A program made the position numbers and the translations under genes. From positions 1 to 18,187 of the forward strand of contig JAIRPH010000231.1 of NCBI GenBank assembly GCA_031257135.1: 18,187 bases of DNA, given 5' to 3'. Shown here piece by piece: positions 1-6,477 of the stretch. Below the pieces are notes generated by a model, which was given only the letters and a program-made list of their open reading frames with translations, had not been told where the DNA came from and made no database searches. The stretch comes from Spirochaetaceae bacterium (GTDB lineage Bacteria > Spirochaetota > Spirochaetia > Treponematales > Breznakiellaceae). Each line of letters starts with the position of its first letter. The first letter of the stretch is position 1.

Positions 1-167
1 GCCCCAAAGAGCCGGCTGGTTCCATGAAATACCGTATTGACAAACACTCCGCCGAGCAGAGCCGGATACAGCAGTTTTTTTTCAGCCTCCGCTCCGGCCG
101 TTTCCGTCTGCGCTCCGCATATTCCAGATAGAAATATAAACAGTATGATATATATTCTTGCAAGCAT
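1..167 (-). CDS. secreted protein of unknown function, N-terminal part only
   Basis: Reading the minus strand from an ATG at 165-167, the frame stays open to the window edge (55 codons), so only the N-terminus is present. The product starts with a hydrophobic stretch (about residues 4-17: RIYIILFIFLSGIC) ending near CGA-Q, which looks like a signal peptidase I signal sequence. An acidic linker follows (about residues 20-31), then a Gly- and Phe-containing segment (LLYPALLGGVFVNTVFHGTS), perhaps the first membrane strand or helix. A Cys lies near the cleavage region, but the residue before it is Ile, so a lipobox is doubtful. No Shine-Dalgarno sequence is visible before the ATG. The upstream AT-rich bases (168-180) could hold a promoter. 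I do not recognise the family. Confidence 0.6.
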   Translation of the reverse strand, partial: MLARIYIILFIFLSGICGAQTETAGAEAEKKLLYPALLGGVFVNTVFHGTSRLFG

Positions 168-198
168 TTATATATCATTTCACATAAGACGCATCTGA

Positions 199-361
199 TC
201 AATACTGGAAAGCAAAGCTACCGATTCGGATTACGCAAAGGCGGGCATAGCTCGGCAGAGTTTCTACCGCGGATATTGAAAACCACATTCAGCGGGATGT
301 ACCGGAATCCGGTCTGCCGGATTTCGGCGTCAATACGCGGGATCGGCTAGGATTTGACTAG
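199..361 (+). pseudogene. possible decayed 3' end of a gene, split by a frameshift
   Basis: Two short plus-strand frames overlap here. One (199-279) encodes ILESKATDSDYAKAGIARQS and more, ending at a TGA. The other (251-361) encodes STADIENHIQRDVPESG followed by LPDFGVNTRDRLGFD and a TAG. The second has the mixed composition of a real protein C-terminus rather than of noise. The two join if about one base has been lost or gained around 251-279. No start codon, promoter or ribosome binding site is visible, and a stop at 196-198 closes the first frame upstream. The tail overlaps the end of the convergent XRE gene by 4 nt. I infer a truncated, frameshifted remnant. It could also be chance coding potential. 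The rest of 168-357 holds nothing else that I can identify. Confidence 0.35.
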
Positions 362-714
362 CCGAAGGATTGTTCTTTTTTTTCTAACGCCCGATTTGCG
401 GCGGTTTCGATCATAGCGAGAATCGGGGTCCGTACATCTTCAGAGAGGACCTCTAAATTATCGATGACTCGGCGGTATTCCCGATAGACGGACTTATCCA
501 TCGGAACATGAAGGTCCGCGCCGGTCACCAGATACTCTACCGAGACGCCCAAAGCCGAAGCGATTTTAACCGCTACATCCGCCGGAGGCATAACCTTTTT
601 CCCGGAAAGGTAATGGTTTAAGGTATGGATATTGACTCCGGATTTTGCGGCGAGCTGTTTCACGATAAGTCCTTGGTAATCTAATTCGCTCCGCAAATTC
701 TCAGCAAAGGGCAT
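358..714 (-). CDS. XRE/Cro-CI family helix-turn-helix transcriptional regulator
   Basis: The protein is 118 residues with a Cro/CI-type DNA-binding domain at about residues 7-62. The first helix region is followed by LIVKQLAAKSGVNIHTLNHY (scaffold and recognition helices), the conserved LSGKK turn, and PPADVAVKIASALGVSVEYL, which closes the five-helix fold. Residues 70-118 form a helical tail (YREYRRVIDNLEVLSEDVRT) typical of small phage-like or chromosomal XRE proteins that dimerise through it. The ATG at 712-714 has no Shine-Dalgarno sequence (the bases before it are T-rich and end in CCT). The gene faces away from the lipoprotein gene at 1011. Two identical palindromic boxes (759-770 and 788-799) sit in the shared upstream region and are likely operators for this protein. 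Family assignment is secure; the target genes are inferred. Confidence 0.85.
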   Translation of the reverse strand: MPFAENLRSELDYQGLIVKQLAAKSGVNIHTLNHYLSGKKVMPPADVAVKIASALGVSVEYLVTGADLHVPMDKSVYREYRRVIDNLEVLSEDVRTPILAMIETAANRALEKKEQSFG

Positions 715-749
715 AGGAAAAAATTAGCACATTTTGAGTAGACGCCTTC

Positions 750-777
750 TTGACTTTAATCAGATATGATGTATATT
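750..777 (+). promoter_or_regulatory. sigma70-like promoter for the lipoprotein transcript
   Basis: TTGACT (750-755, 5 of 6 to the -35 consensus), a 16-bp spacer and TATATT (772-777, 5 of 6 to the -10). Transcription would start near 784, giving a leader of about 225 nt before the ATG at 1011. The first palindromic box lies in the spacer. This was found by eye. Confidence 0.55.
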
Positions 778-802
778 ATTAAATATAATCAGATATGATT
801 AT
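757..802. promoter_or_regulatory. pair of identical palindromic operator-like boxes
   Basis: TAATCAGATATGAT occurs twice, at 757-770 and 786-799, 29 bp apart. Its core ATCA-GATA-TGAT is a dyad. The second copy extends to an 18-bp palindrome, ATAATCA-GATA-TGATTAT (785-802). One box is in the spacer of the plus-strand promoter and the other is at its predicted start site. That placement fits a repressor site, most likely for the adjacent XRE protein, which would also cover its own promoter. Confidence 0.6.
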
Positions 803-1010
803 CTTAGAAATATCTCGGTTGAGAAAAGGTTCTGACTGTCTGTTTCTACGGCAAAATGTCTGAGGGATTCTGCAAAGAAATCTAAGGGCTTTTTGAAATA
901 ACAAAACCCGCTCTTGCAGGCGGGAATTACAAGCGATAAACGGCAAGACTACGCCCTGGAAAGTTGAAGTCCGCCGCTTATCAGTAACTGCCAAGTTAAA
1001 GGAGTTAACC
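784..1010 (+). promoter_or_regulatory. long structured 5' leader of the lipoprotein mRNA
   Basis: There is no gene between 803 and 1010. The stretch contains a GC hairpin, CCCGC (907-911) with GCGGG (920-924) and an 8-nt loop. A competing pairing is possible: GGCGG (919-923) with CCGCC (971-975). A GGCA/TGCC pair could form nearby. AAAGGAG (998-1004) is the ribosome binding site, 6 nt before the ATG. Two mutually exclusive pairings ahead of a ribosome binding site resemble a riboswitch or attenuator, but I matched no known class. The structure was not computed. Confidence 0.35.
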
Positions 1011-1538
1011 ATGGCGAAATCATTATGGCATCCGGCGGGATTTGTACGCAAGATAGGTCTGGTCGGATTGGTCCTTGCCCTGGGATTCGCTGTCGCCTCC
1101 TGCGGCGGCGGCGATGACGACAGCGGCGGCACAGGCGGCACGGGAGGAACCGAAGGCACGGGCGGCACAGAAGGCACGGGCGGCACAGAAGGCGGCACGG
1201 GAGGTACAGAAGGCACAGGCGGAACCGAAGGTACGGGAGGTACCGGCGGAACCGGCGAAGTCGTCTCTTACGATGGAACCTATGAGACTCCTACCGGCGA
1301 AAGAATCGCGTTGTCAAACGCCGCTTATGTGAGGTCAACTAAAGACTCTGACGGCTCTATTACGGATTACGAGAAAGGAACCTATTCGATTTCGTCAACA
1401 ACGATAACCTTAACGCCAGCTTATGAGTGGGATTATCTCGATGAGGTTTGGACGACAGTAGACGATCCTCCTAATAAAAGGGGAACGATCAACGGAAACA
1501 GCATCGTCATATCCGGTAAAACCTATACCAAAAAGTAA
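1011..1538 (+). CDS. lipoprotein with Gly-Thr-Glu repeat tether
   Basis: The product is 175 residues. Residues 1-30 form a type II signal peptide: basic n-region with FVRK, hydrophobic LVGLVLALGFAVA, and lipobox VAS-C with Cys31 as the predicted lipidation site. The sequence GGGDDDS follows the Cys. Residues 39-83 are an almost pure Gly/Thr/Glu repeat, mainly of the six-residue unit GTGGTE, probably an extended flexible tether. Residues 84-175 form a beta-rich domain of about 90 residues with YDGTYET, GTYSISSTTITL and INGNSIVISGKTYTK, reminiscent of small lipocalin-like or beta-sandwich domains in treponemal lipoproteins (inferred). The start is set by AAAGGAG 6 nt upstream. The gene is monocistronic, has its own promoter and operators, and ends at a terminator that runs into the tail of fruA. 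The function is unknown. Confidence 0.85.
   Translation: MAKSLWHPAGFVRKIGLVGLVLALGFAVASCGGGDDDSGGTGGTGGTEGTGGTEGTGGTEGGTGGTEGTGGTEGTGGTGGTGEVVSYDGTYETPTGERIALSNAAYVRSTKDSDGSITDYEKGTYSISSTTITLTPAYEWDYLDEVWTTVDDPPNKRGTINGNSIVISGKTYTKK
1128..1259 (+). repeat. in-frame 18-nt coding tandem repeat
   Basis: The tether of the lipoprotein is built from degenerate 18-nt units (GTGGTE). Two adjacent units, at 1155-1172 and 1173-1190, are identical at every base (GGCACGGGCGGCACAGAA). Neighbouring units at 1194-1211, 1212-1229 and 1230-1247 differ by a few bases. A 3-nt GGC insertion at 1191-1193 adds one Gly and keeps the frame. Such arrays change length by slippage, so the tether may vary between strains. 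Confidence 0.8.
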
Positions 1539-1556
1539 ACCGGGCGGACTTCCTGC

Positions 1557-1584
1557 CGGCGGGAGCAAGCAACCGTTCCCGCCG
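1557..1584. other. GC-rich hairpin between convergent genes
   Basis: CGGCGGGA (1557-1564) pairs perfectly with TCCCGCCG (1577-1584) across a 12-nt loop. No T-tract follows on either strand, so by itself it is not a canonical intrinsic terminator. It lies directly before the repeated decamer GCGCAAGGGC (1584-1593). Confidence 0.5.
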
Positions 1585-1593
1585 CGCAAGGGC

Positions 1594-1622
1594 AAGCCCA
1601 GACCGTCTAGTCAGGCTTTTTT
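1594..1622 (+). terminator. intrinsic terminator of the lipoprotein gene, overlapping the fruA 3' end
   Basis: AAGCC (1594-1598) pairs with GGCTT (1614-1618), with an inner GAC/GTC pairing (1601-1603 and 1610-1612), followed by six T residues (1617-1622). It fits a plus-strand Rho-independent terminator. It extends past the fruA stop (1607-1609) into its last codons, so the converging transcripts overlap at their ends. Confidence 0.55.
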
Positions 1623-3523
1623 AATAGACCGAAGAGAACGCCTGAAACCAACGCGCCGATAAAAATGAACAGCAGGTAAGACAAAGGATTATTTGTCAGC
1701 GCGATAACAAAGATGCCGCCGTGAGGCGCCATCAATTTGATGCCGGCCGCGCCGGCTAACGCGCCGGCAAGCGCGGAACCCGCGACAAATGACGGAATCC
1801 CGCGAACCGGGTCAGCGGCGCAGAACGGAATCGCCCCTTCGGTAATGAACGAAAGCCCCATCACGATATTCATCAGCCCTGAACCGCGCTCCCGTTTGGT
1901 AAATTTGCGTCTGAACAGGGTTGTAGCCACAACTACCGCAAGGGGCGGCACCATTCCTCCCGCCATGACCGCGGACATCGGCACCGATCCGCCTTCGGTC
2001 ATGCTTGCGGCAAGCGTTCCCGTAGCGAATACATAAGCCGTCTTGTTGAGACGCCCTCCCATATCGACCGCCATCATGCCCCCGAGAAACGCCCCTAACA
2101 GCCCCGCGCCGGAACGAGAAAGGGACTGTAAAAAATTATTCACCCCGACGTTGATTCCCGATAGCGGAATGTTAATGAACAGCATCAGAAAACCCGTAAT
2201 AAGAACTCCAAATACAGGATATATAATAATAGATTTAATCCCGTCCATAAGTTTTGGAAGAACCGCGCAGACCTTTTTCAGCCACCGCACCACGCCTCCG
2301 GCAAGAAAGCCGCCGACTAAGGCGCCGAGGAATCCTGCGGAAATAGGATTGTCCACGTCAAGCCTGCCGAAAGATATACCTACATCGGTAATCGCTCCGG
2401 CAACAAATCCGGGCGCAATAGCCGGACCGTCAGCAATGGAATACGCAATATACCCCGCCAAAACAGGCAACATAAAACTAAAAGCGGCGTTCCCGATTTT
2501 CAAAAAATACCGGGCAATGCTATGATTCCTGCCCAATGAGCCTAAGCCTAACGCTTCCGGCGAAACCCCGAGGGCGTTATCAATACAGTATGCCAGCGCA
2601 ATCGTCATACCTCCGCAGATTACAAAAGGAAGCATTATTGAAACGCCGCTCATCAGGTGGTCGTAAAACCGTTTTTCAAGATAGAGAAACCGTTCTTTTA
2701 CCGAAAAGCGTCCATCCCGTATGACCCTATAAACCGGCGCGGAACCGTTCAGCGCGCCGGCGATGAGTTCTCCCGGGTTGCGGACGGCTTCAGCAACCGG
2801 ACAGTTTACCAATGGCTTTCCATCGAACCGAGCCATTTCGACGGCTTTATCCGCGGCAACAATAACTCCTTCGGCTCGGGCAATATCGCCGCGGGTCAGC
2901 TTGTTGCCGACGCCGGCCGCGCCGACCGTTTCAACCTTGATGGTTACACCCATTTTCGCCGCCTGCTGTTTCAAGGCTTCTTCCGCGAGGTAGGTGTGGG
3001 CGATACCCGCAGGACACGCGGTTACGGCTACTACATATTTTTCCTTTTCTGACGCAACTATATCGGTTTTTTCCCTATCTTCGGCGAACAGCGCAACTAC
3101 GTCTTCGGGAGCGTCCGCGGCTTTCAGTTTATCTAAAAAACCCTCTTGTATTAGGTATTTGGAAAGCGCGGAAACCGCCGCGACATGATCATCATCCGCG
3201 CCGGACGGCATGGCAATCATAAAGAAGAGATATACCGGCTGTCCGTCCAAAGCCGCGTAATCGACGCCGCCGTGGGATTTCGCAAATAGAATCGCCCCGC
3301 CGACGACGGTATCGCTTTTTGCGTGGGGCAGGGCAAAGCCCTTGCCTAAAGCGGTGGTCATTTTCGACTCGCGGTTCATAAGACATTCTTTAAATACCGC
3401 GCCGTCGGCGATGCGCCCGCATTTTTGAAGCCTCATGGTCATTTCTTCGATGACCCCTTCTTTTGTCGCGGACCTAAGGTCCATAATCATACCGTCTTTG
3501 ACCAGCAAATCTGTAATTCTCAT
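1607..3523 (-). CDS. fruA: PTS fructose-specific enzyme IIABC
   Basis: The 638-residue permease takes up and phosphorylates fructose (or a related hexose) at the inner membrane, using phosphate from PEP via EI and HPr. Domains in order: IIA (about 1-145) with phospho-His67 in GKGFALPHAKSD; IIB (about 163-260) with phospho-Cys170 in VTACPAGIAHTYLA; and IIC (about 285-638), a polytopic membrane domain starting at HLMSGVSIMLPFVICGG. All three are complete and the length is usual for fused fructose-family permeases. The start at 3521-3523 matches the standard IIA N-terminus (MRITDLL), although no Shine-Dalgarno sequence is visible. A good promoter lies at 3576-3604. No fruK, fruB or fru regulator adjoins, so the kinase and general PTS proteins must be elsewhere. 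Exact sugar specificity cannot be read from the sequence. Confidence 0.93.
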   Translation of the reverse strand: MRITDLLVKDGMIMDLRSATKEGVIEEMTMRLQKCGRIADGAVFKECLMNRESKMTTALGKGFALPHAKSDTVVGGAILFAKSHGGVDYAALDGQPVYLFFMIAMPSGADDDHVAAVSALSKYLIQEGFLDKLKAADAPEDVVALFAEDREKTDIVASEKEKYVVAVTACPAGIAHTYLAEEALKQQAAKMGVTIKVETVGAAGVGNKLTRGDIARAEGVIVAADKAVEMARFDGKPLVNCPVAEAVRNPGELIAGALNGSAPVYRVIRDGRFSVKERFLYLEKRFYDHLMSGVSIMLPFVICGGMTIALAYCIDNALGVSPEALGLGSLGRNHSIARYFLKIGNAAFSFMLPVLAGYIAYSIADGPAIAPGFVAGAITDVGISFGRLDVDNPISAGFLGALVGGFLAGGVVRWLKKVCAVLPKLMDGIKSIIIYPVFGVLITGFLMLFINIPLSGINVGVNNFLQSLSRSGAGLLGAFLGGMMAVDMGGRLNKTAYVFATGTLAASMTEGGSVPMSAVMAGGMVPPLAVVVATTLFRRKFTKRERGSGLMNIVMGLSFITEGAIPFCAADPVRGIPSFVAGSALAGALAGAAGIKLMAPHGGIFVIALTNNPLSYLLFIFIGALVSGVLFGLLKKPD

Positions 3524-3575
3524 TTTTTATTTTAGAAACCTTTTTATTTTAGCATACCACTAAGTATATTTTTAA

Positions 3576-3604
3576 ATTATAGCATTGTATTCTTTCTTTG
3601 TCCA
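3576..3604 (-). promoter_or_regulatory. fruA promoter
   Basis: On the minus strand: TGGACA (-35, 3599-3604, 5 of 6), a spacer of exactly 17 bp, and TATAAT (-10, 3576-3581, 6 of 6). The start site should be near 3569, leaving a leader of about 46 nt before fruA. This is the best promoter match in the window. Confidence 0.75.
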
Positions 3605-3633
3605 TGTTTTATTATAGTAAGATGAAACCGCCA

Positions 3634-3662
3634 TAGAAAACCTATGCAAAAACCGCTATACT
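3634..3662 (+). promoter_or_regulatory. promoter of the acetyltransferase gene, possibly giving a leaderless mRNA
   Basis: TAGAAA (3634-3639, 4 of 6), a 17-bp spacer and TATACT (3657-3662, 5 of 6). Only six bases separate the -10 box from the ATG at 3669, so transcription would begin at or within a base of the start codon. No Shine-Dalgarno sequence is present. Confidence 0.5.
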
Positions 3663-3668
3663 GATAAC

Positions 3669-4091
3669 ATGGTACTACGGATTATGACTATTGCGGATTA
3701 TGAGCAGGTATTCAGCCTCTGGAATACCACTGCGGGTATTGGACTGCGGACGCTGGATGATTCGGAATCGGGAATCCGGCGTTTTCTGGAGCGCAACCCT
3801 CGGACTTGTTTCGTCGCCGAGGATGAAGGGGTTGTTTTGGGCGTTATTTTGAGCGGTCATGACGGGCGGCGGGGGTTTATCTATCATACCGCGGTTCATG
3901 CCGGCTATCGCCGCCGGGGACTTGGAACAGCTCTGGCGGCCGCGGCGGAAAATGCGCTTCAGGAAGAAGGGATTCATAAAATCGGGCTGATCGCCTTTAG
4001 GAACAATGAATCAGGCAACCGCTTTTGGGAAAAAGCCGGATTTTCAGTCCGAGAGGACTTGATATATCGGAATAAGAGCCTGACTGACTGA
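3669..4091 (+). CDS. GNAT family N-acetyltransferase
   Basis: The 140-residue, single-domain GNAT enzyme is expected to transfer an acetyl group from acetyl-CoA to an amine in the cytoplasm. The N-terminus (MTIADYEQVFSLWNTTAGIG) is the usual first strand and helix of this subgroup. The central strands contain CFVAEDEGVVLGVILSGHDG. Motif A is AVHAGYRRRGLGTALAAAA, whose RRRGLG (residues 81-86) binds the CoA pyrophosphate. Motif B has NNESGNRFWEKAGF (about 112-125). The substrate cannot be inferred. The first ATG lies six bases from a -10 box, so translation may be leaderless. A second ATG (Met6) would shorten the protein but would also lack a Shine-Dalgarno sequence. The gene is divergent from fruA, with a 145-bp gap holding both promoters. 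Confidence 0.88.
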   Translation: MVLRIMTIADYEQVFSLWNTTAGIGLRTLDDSESGIRRFLERNPRTCFVAEDEGVVLGVILSGHDGRRGFIYHTAVHAGYRRRGLGTALAAAAENALQEEGIHKIGLIAFRNNESGNRFWEKAGFSVREDLIYRNKSLTD

Positions 4092-4181
4092 AAGGTGTTA
4101 CTTTTTGGCGTCGCGGTTGTTTCTCTTTTTTGATAGGAATGTTTTGATAGTATTCAGCTTCCTTAATTCCTTTATAGCGTT

Positions 4182-4213
4182 ACCCCGGGGTTTCTCCTTT
4201 CTCCGGGGTTTTT
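4182..4213 (+). terminator. intrinsic terminator or attenuator directly before the parvulin gene
   Basis: ACCCCGG (4182-4188) pairs with CCGGGGT (4203-4209) and runs into five T residues (4209-4213). It ends four bases before the AGGAG (4217-4221) of the next gene. It may end the acetyltransferase transcript, attenuate the parvulin, or both. The loop carries CTCCT (4194-4198), an exact complement of that AGGAG. I see no clear promoter in 4092-4181, and that stretch holds no other gene. Confidence 0.65.
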
Positions 4214-4226
4214 AATAGGAGTTGCT

Positions 4227-4505
4227 ATGGAATGGCGTGCAAGTCATATTTTGGTTAAAGATAAAAATTCGGCGGAAGATATTCTCAAACGGATTAAACA
4301 AGGCGCCTCGTTTGAGGCTATGGCCCGGGAATATTCTACGTGTCCCTCGAAATCGTCAGGAGGCGACTTAGGCTGGTTCGGACCGGGCAAAATGGTCGCC
4401 CCTTTTGAGTCTGCGGTGAAACGGCTTTCTCCCGGCTCCATCGGAGATGTAACGCAGACTCAGTTCGGCTACCATATCATCAAATGTACAGGACGTAAAG
4501 ATTGA
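4227..4505 (+). CDS. ppiC: parvulin-type peptidyl-prolyl cis-trans isomerase
   Basis: The 92-residue single-domain parvulin catalyses cis-trans isomerisation of peptidyl-prolyl bonds. The whole protein is one PPIC rotamase domain: RASHILVK (His7), QGASFEAMAREYSTCPS (Cys39), GGDLGWFGPGKMVAPFE, and the C-terminal FGYHIIKC (His83). The two histidines and the cysteine are the conserved active-site set. It has no signal peptide and no chaperone domain, so it resembles the small cytoplasmic PpiC/Par10 class rather than SurA or PrsA. The start is fixed by AGGAG with a 5-nt spacing. Immediately upstream is a terminator-like hairpin whose loop could mask this ribosome binding site. The gene converges on ftsH, with a strong hairpin between them. 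Confidence 0.9.
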   Translation: MEWRASHILVKDKNSAEDILKRIKQGASFEAMAREYSTCPSKSSGGDLGWFGPGKMVAPFESAVKRLSPGSIGDVTQTQFGYHIIKCTGRKD

Positions 4506-4515
4506 GTTTCAATCA

Positions 4516-4535
4516 GCGCGTCCCTAAGGACGCGC
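4516..4535. terminator. shared hairpin between convergent ppiC and ftsH
   Basis: GCGCGTCC (4516-4523) and GGACGCGC (4528-4535) form a perfect 8-bp stem with a CTAA loop. It sits 10 bp after the ppiC stop and 12 bp after the ftsH stop, as expected for a two-way terminator, though neither strand has a proper T-tract. The palindrome CCGGTACCGG follows at 4535-4544. Confidence 0.5.
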
Positions 4536-4547
4536 CGGTACCGGTAG

Positions 4548-6461
4548 TTACAGATAAGCGTTGAGAATCGCTTTGAATTCTTTTTCGTCCAGCGTTTCTT
4601 TTTCGAGCAAGTCTCCGGCGAGCCGATCTAATACGTGCCGGCGGCTATCGAGGGCGGTCTTGGTTTTGGCGTACTCTTGTTCAACCATCCGGGCGATTTC
4701 TTCGTCTACGTACTGCTGAGTCGTTTCCGCGTATTCCCGCTGGAACATCGGCTCCTGCCGGTCCTGACCGCCCATGCCGCCGCCCCGGGAAGTCAGCGCG
4801 ACATTGCGGAACCGCCCGCTCATGCCGTAGTCGGTGATCATCTTACGGGCTATGTCCGTGGCTTTGGTCAGATCGTTTGCCGCGCCGGTAGAGAATTCGC
4901 CGGAGATCATCTCTTCCGCAATTCGTCCGCCTAAGAGTATATCGATTCTTCCCAGCAAATCAGATTGAGTAATGGTATAGCGATCCTCAACCGGCATTTG
5001 CAGGGTATAGCCCAGCGCGAAGCCCCGGGGGATTATCGAAATTTTCTGAACCGGGTACGCATTAGGCGTAAACGCGGCGACCAAAGCGTGACCGGCTTCG
5101 TGATATGCGGTGAGTTTTCGTTCCTCCGGTTTAAGGACTCTGGTTTTCTTTTGCAGTCCTGCCACAACTTTTTCGATGGCTTCATCAAAATCCTGCTGAT
5201 CCACGGCTTTTCTGCCGGCTCGTACCGCCAGCAAAGCCGCTTCGTTCACGATATTCGCCAAATCCGCGCCGGAAAACCCGGAAGTAACCCGCGCTACCGC
5301 GTCGAGATCGACTTGAGGGTTCAGCTTTACCGCTTTGGAATGAATCCGCAGGATTGCCTCTCTGCCTTTGAGGTCGGGACGGTCTACCAAAACCTGCCGG
5401 TCAAAACGCCCCGGACGCAACAGCGCAGGGTCAAGCACGTCAGGGCGGTTCGTCGCCGCAAGGATAATCAGCCCGCCGGTGGCGTCGAAGCCGTCCATCT
5501 CGACCAAAAGCTGATTCAAGGTCTGTTCCCGCTCGTCGTTGCCTCCGGCGATAGAATTGAGCCGGCTCTTGCCGATGGCGTCAAGCTCGTCGATAAAAAT
5601 AATGCACGGCGTTTTATCCCGGGCTTGCTTGAAAAGGTCTCGGACCCGGGCGGCTCCAACGCCGACAAACATCTCCACAAAATCCGCGCCGCTCATGCGG
5701 AAAAACGACACTCCCGCTTCGCCGGCAACGGCTCTTGCCAGCAAGGTTTTGCCGGTTCCCGGAGGTCCAACCAGCAATACGCCTTTGGGAATTTTGCCTC
5801 CAATATCGGTATATTTTTTGGGATTTTTCAAAAAGTCAACAACTTCGACCAATTCTTCTTTGGCTTCGTCAACGCCCGCGACGTCGGCGAAGCGGGTAAC
5901 AATATCGCCTTCCGCAACGATTACCGCCCGGTTCTGCCCGACTGAGAGGACGTTTCCGCCCATGTTGCCGAGACGTTTGAAGAGAAACCGCCAGATTAGG
6001 AAGAAAAAGCCGATAGGCAGAATCCAACTGAAGACGATATTGAGAATCATATTTCCCTCTCGGGAAACGGCGTAATAGTCAACGTTTCTTTCATCCATAA
6101 GTTCGATGATTTTAGGGTCGTTGATAGGCACCGTCCGGTATACGGTTTCGGGAACAGTCATATACTTAGAACGAGGTCCTAAAGACAACTCCCGCTTCGG
6201 CGTGGTATAGCCGGTAAAATAGGAATCCGTAATTTCCACCCGTTTGATCTCGCCGGAGGCGATTTTCGCCTTAAAATCGGAAAAATCAATAGTCGGATTC
6301 GCCCGCTTCATAAAAAGATAGTTGAAAAAACTCATCCCCGCCACGAGGATCAGCACATACAGAATAGAAAATTTCCAGTCTTTGAAGGGTTTAAAATCCG
6401 GAAGTTTCGGACCTCCTCCAAAGGGTTTTTTCTGAGAATTTCCAGGTCCCTCGTCACTCAC
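4548..6461 (-). CDS. ftsH: ATP-dependent zinc metalloprotease FtsH
   Basis: The 637-residue membrane-anchored AAA+ protease degrades unassembled or damaged membrane proteins and some regulators as a hexamer. The order is as usual: cytoplasmic N-tail, TM1 (about 31-51), periplasmic domain (52-136), TM2 (about 138-161), AAA module and peptidase. Visible motifs are Walker A GPPGTGKT (232-239), pore FVGVGA (265-270), Walker B IIFIDE (287-292), sensor/second region of homology from ATNRPD to RPGRFDR (336-355), zinc site HEAGH (454-458) and third ligand Asp530 in STGAANDLT. All key residues are intact. The start is GTG at 6461, set by AAGGAG 8 nt upstream. It is the last gene of a five-gene operon, 16 bp behind mscS. 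The N-tail is rich in Gly, Pro and Lys. Confidence 0.96.
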   Translation of the reverse strand: MSDEGPGNSQKKPFGGGPKLPDFKPFKDWKFSILYVLILVAGMSFFNYLFMKRANPTIDFSDFKAKIASGEIKRVEITDSYFTGYTTPKRELSLGPRSKYMTVPETVYRTVPINDPKIIELMDERNVDYYAVSREGNMILNIVFSWILPIGFFFLIWRFLFKRLGNMGGNVLSVGQNRAVIVAEGDIVTRFADVAGVDEAKEELVEVVDFLKNPKKYTDIGGKIPKGVLLVGPPGTGKTLLARAVAGEAGVSFFRMSGADFVEMFVGVGAARVRDLFKQARDKTPCIIFIDELDAIGKSRLNSIAGGNDEREQTLNQLLVEMDGFDATGGLIILAATNRPDVLDPALLRPGRFDRQVLVDRPDLKGREAILRIHSKAVKLNPQVDLDAVARVTSGFSGADLANIVNEAALLAVRAGRKAVDQQDFDEAIEKVVAGLQKKTRVLKPEERKLTAYHEAGHALVAAFTPNAYPVQKISIIPRGFALGYTLQMPVEDRYTITQSDLLGRIDILLGGRIAEEMISGEFSTGAANDLTKATDIARKMITDYGMSGRFRNVALTSRGGGMGGQDRQEPMFQREYAETTQQYVDEEIARMVEQEYAKTKTALDSRRHVLDRLAGDLLEKETLDEKEFKAILNAYL

Positions 6462-6477
6462 TGCCTTTACTCCTTAA

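Noticed and set aside
900..1010. Known riboswitch (purine, c-di-GMP, preQ1, fluoride, THF) in the lipoprotein leader
   Set aside because: None of the conserved core sequences I know for these classes could be matched by eye.
779..1216. Minus-strand reading frame encoding Pro/Ser/Val-rich repeats
   Set aside because: It is the antisense of the Gly-Thr-Glu repeat in the lipoprotein and of its leader. The plus-strand gene has a ribosome site, signal peptide and lipobox; this frame has none.
1075..1332. Alternative Ala/Lys/Glu-rich frame inside the lipoprotein gene
   Set aside because: It is an out-of-frame shadow of the repeat region, with no ribosome site, and it ends inside the gene.
1557..1584. 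Hairpin as the lipoprotein terminator
   Set aside because: It has no T-tract on either strand. The structure at 1594-1622 with six T residues is the better candidate.
4965..5945. 326-codon plus-strand frame opposite ftsH
   Set aside because: It lies wholly inside the conserved AAA and protease parts of ftsH on the other strand, has no ribosome site and no recognisable domain. Long antisense frames are common opposite such coding sequence.
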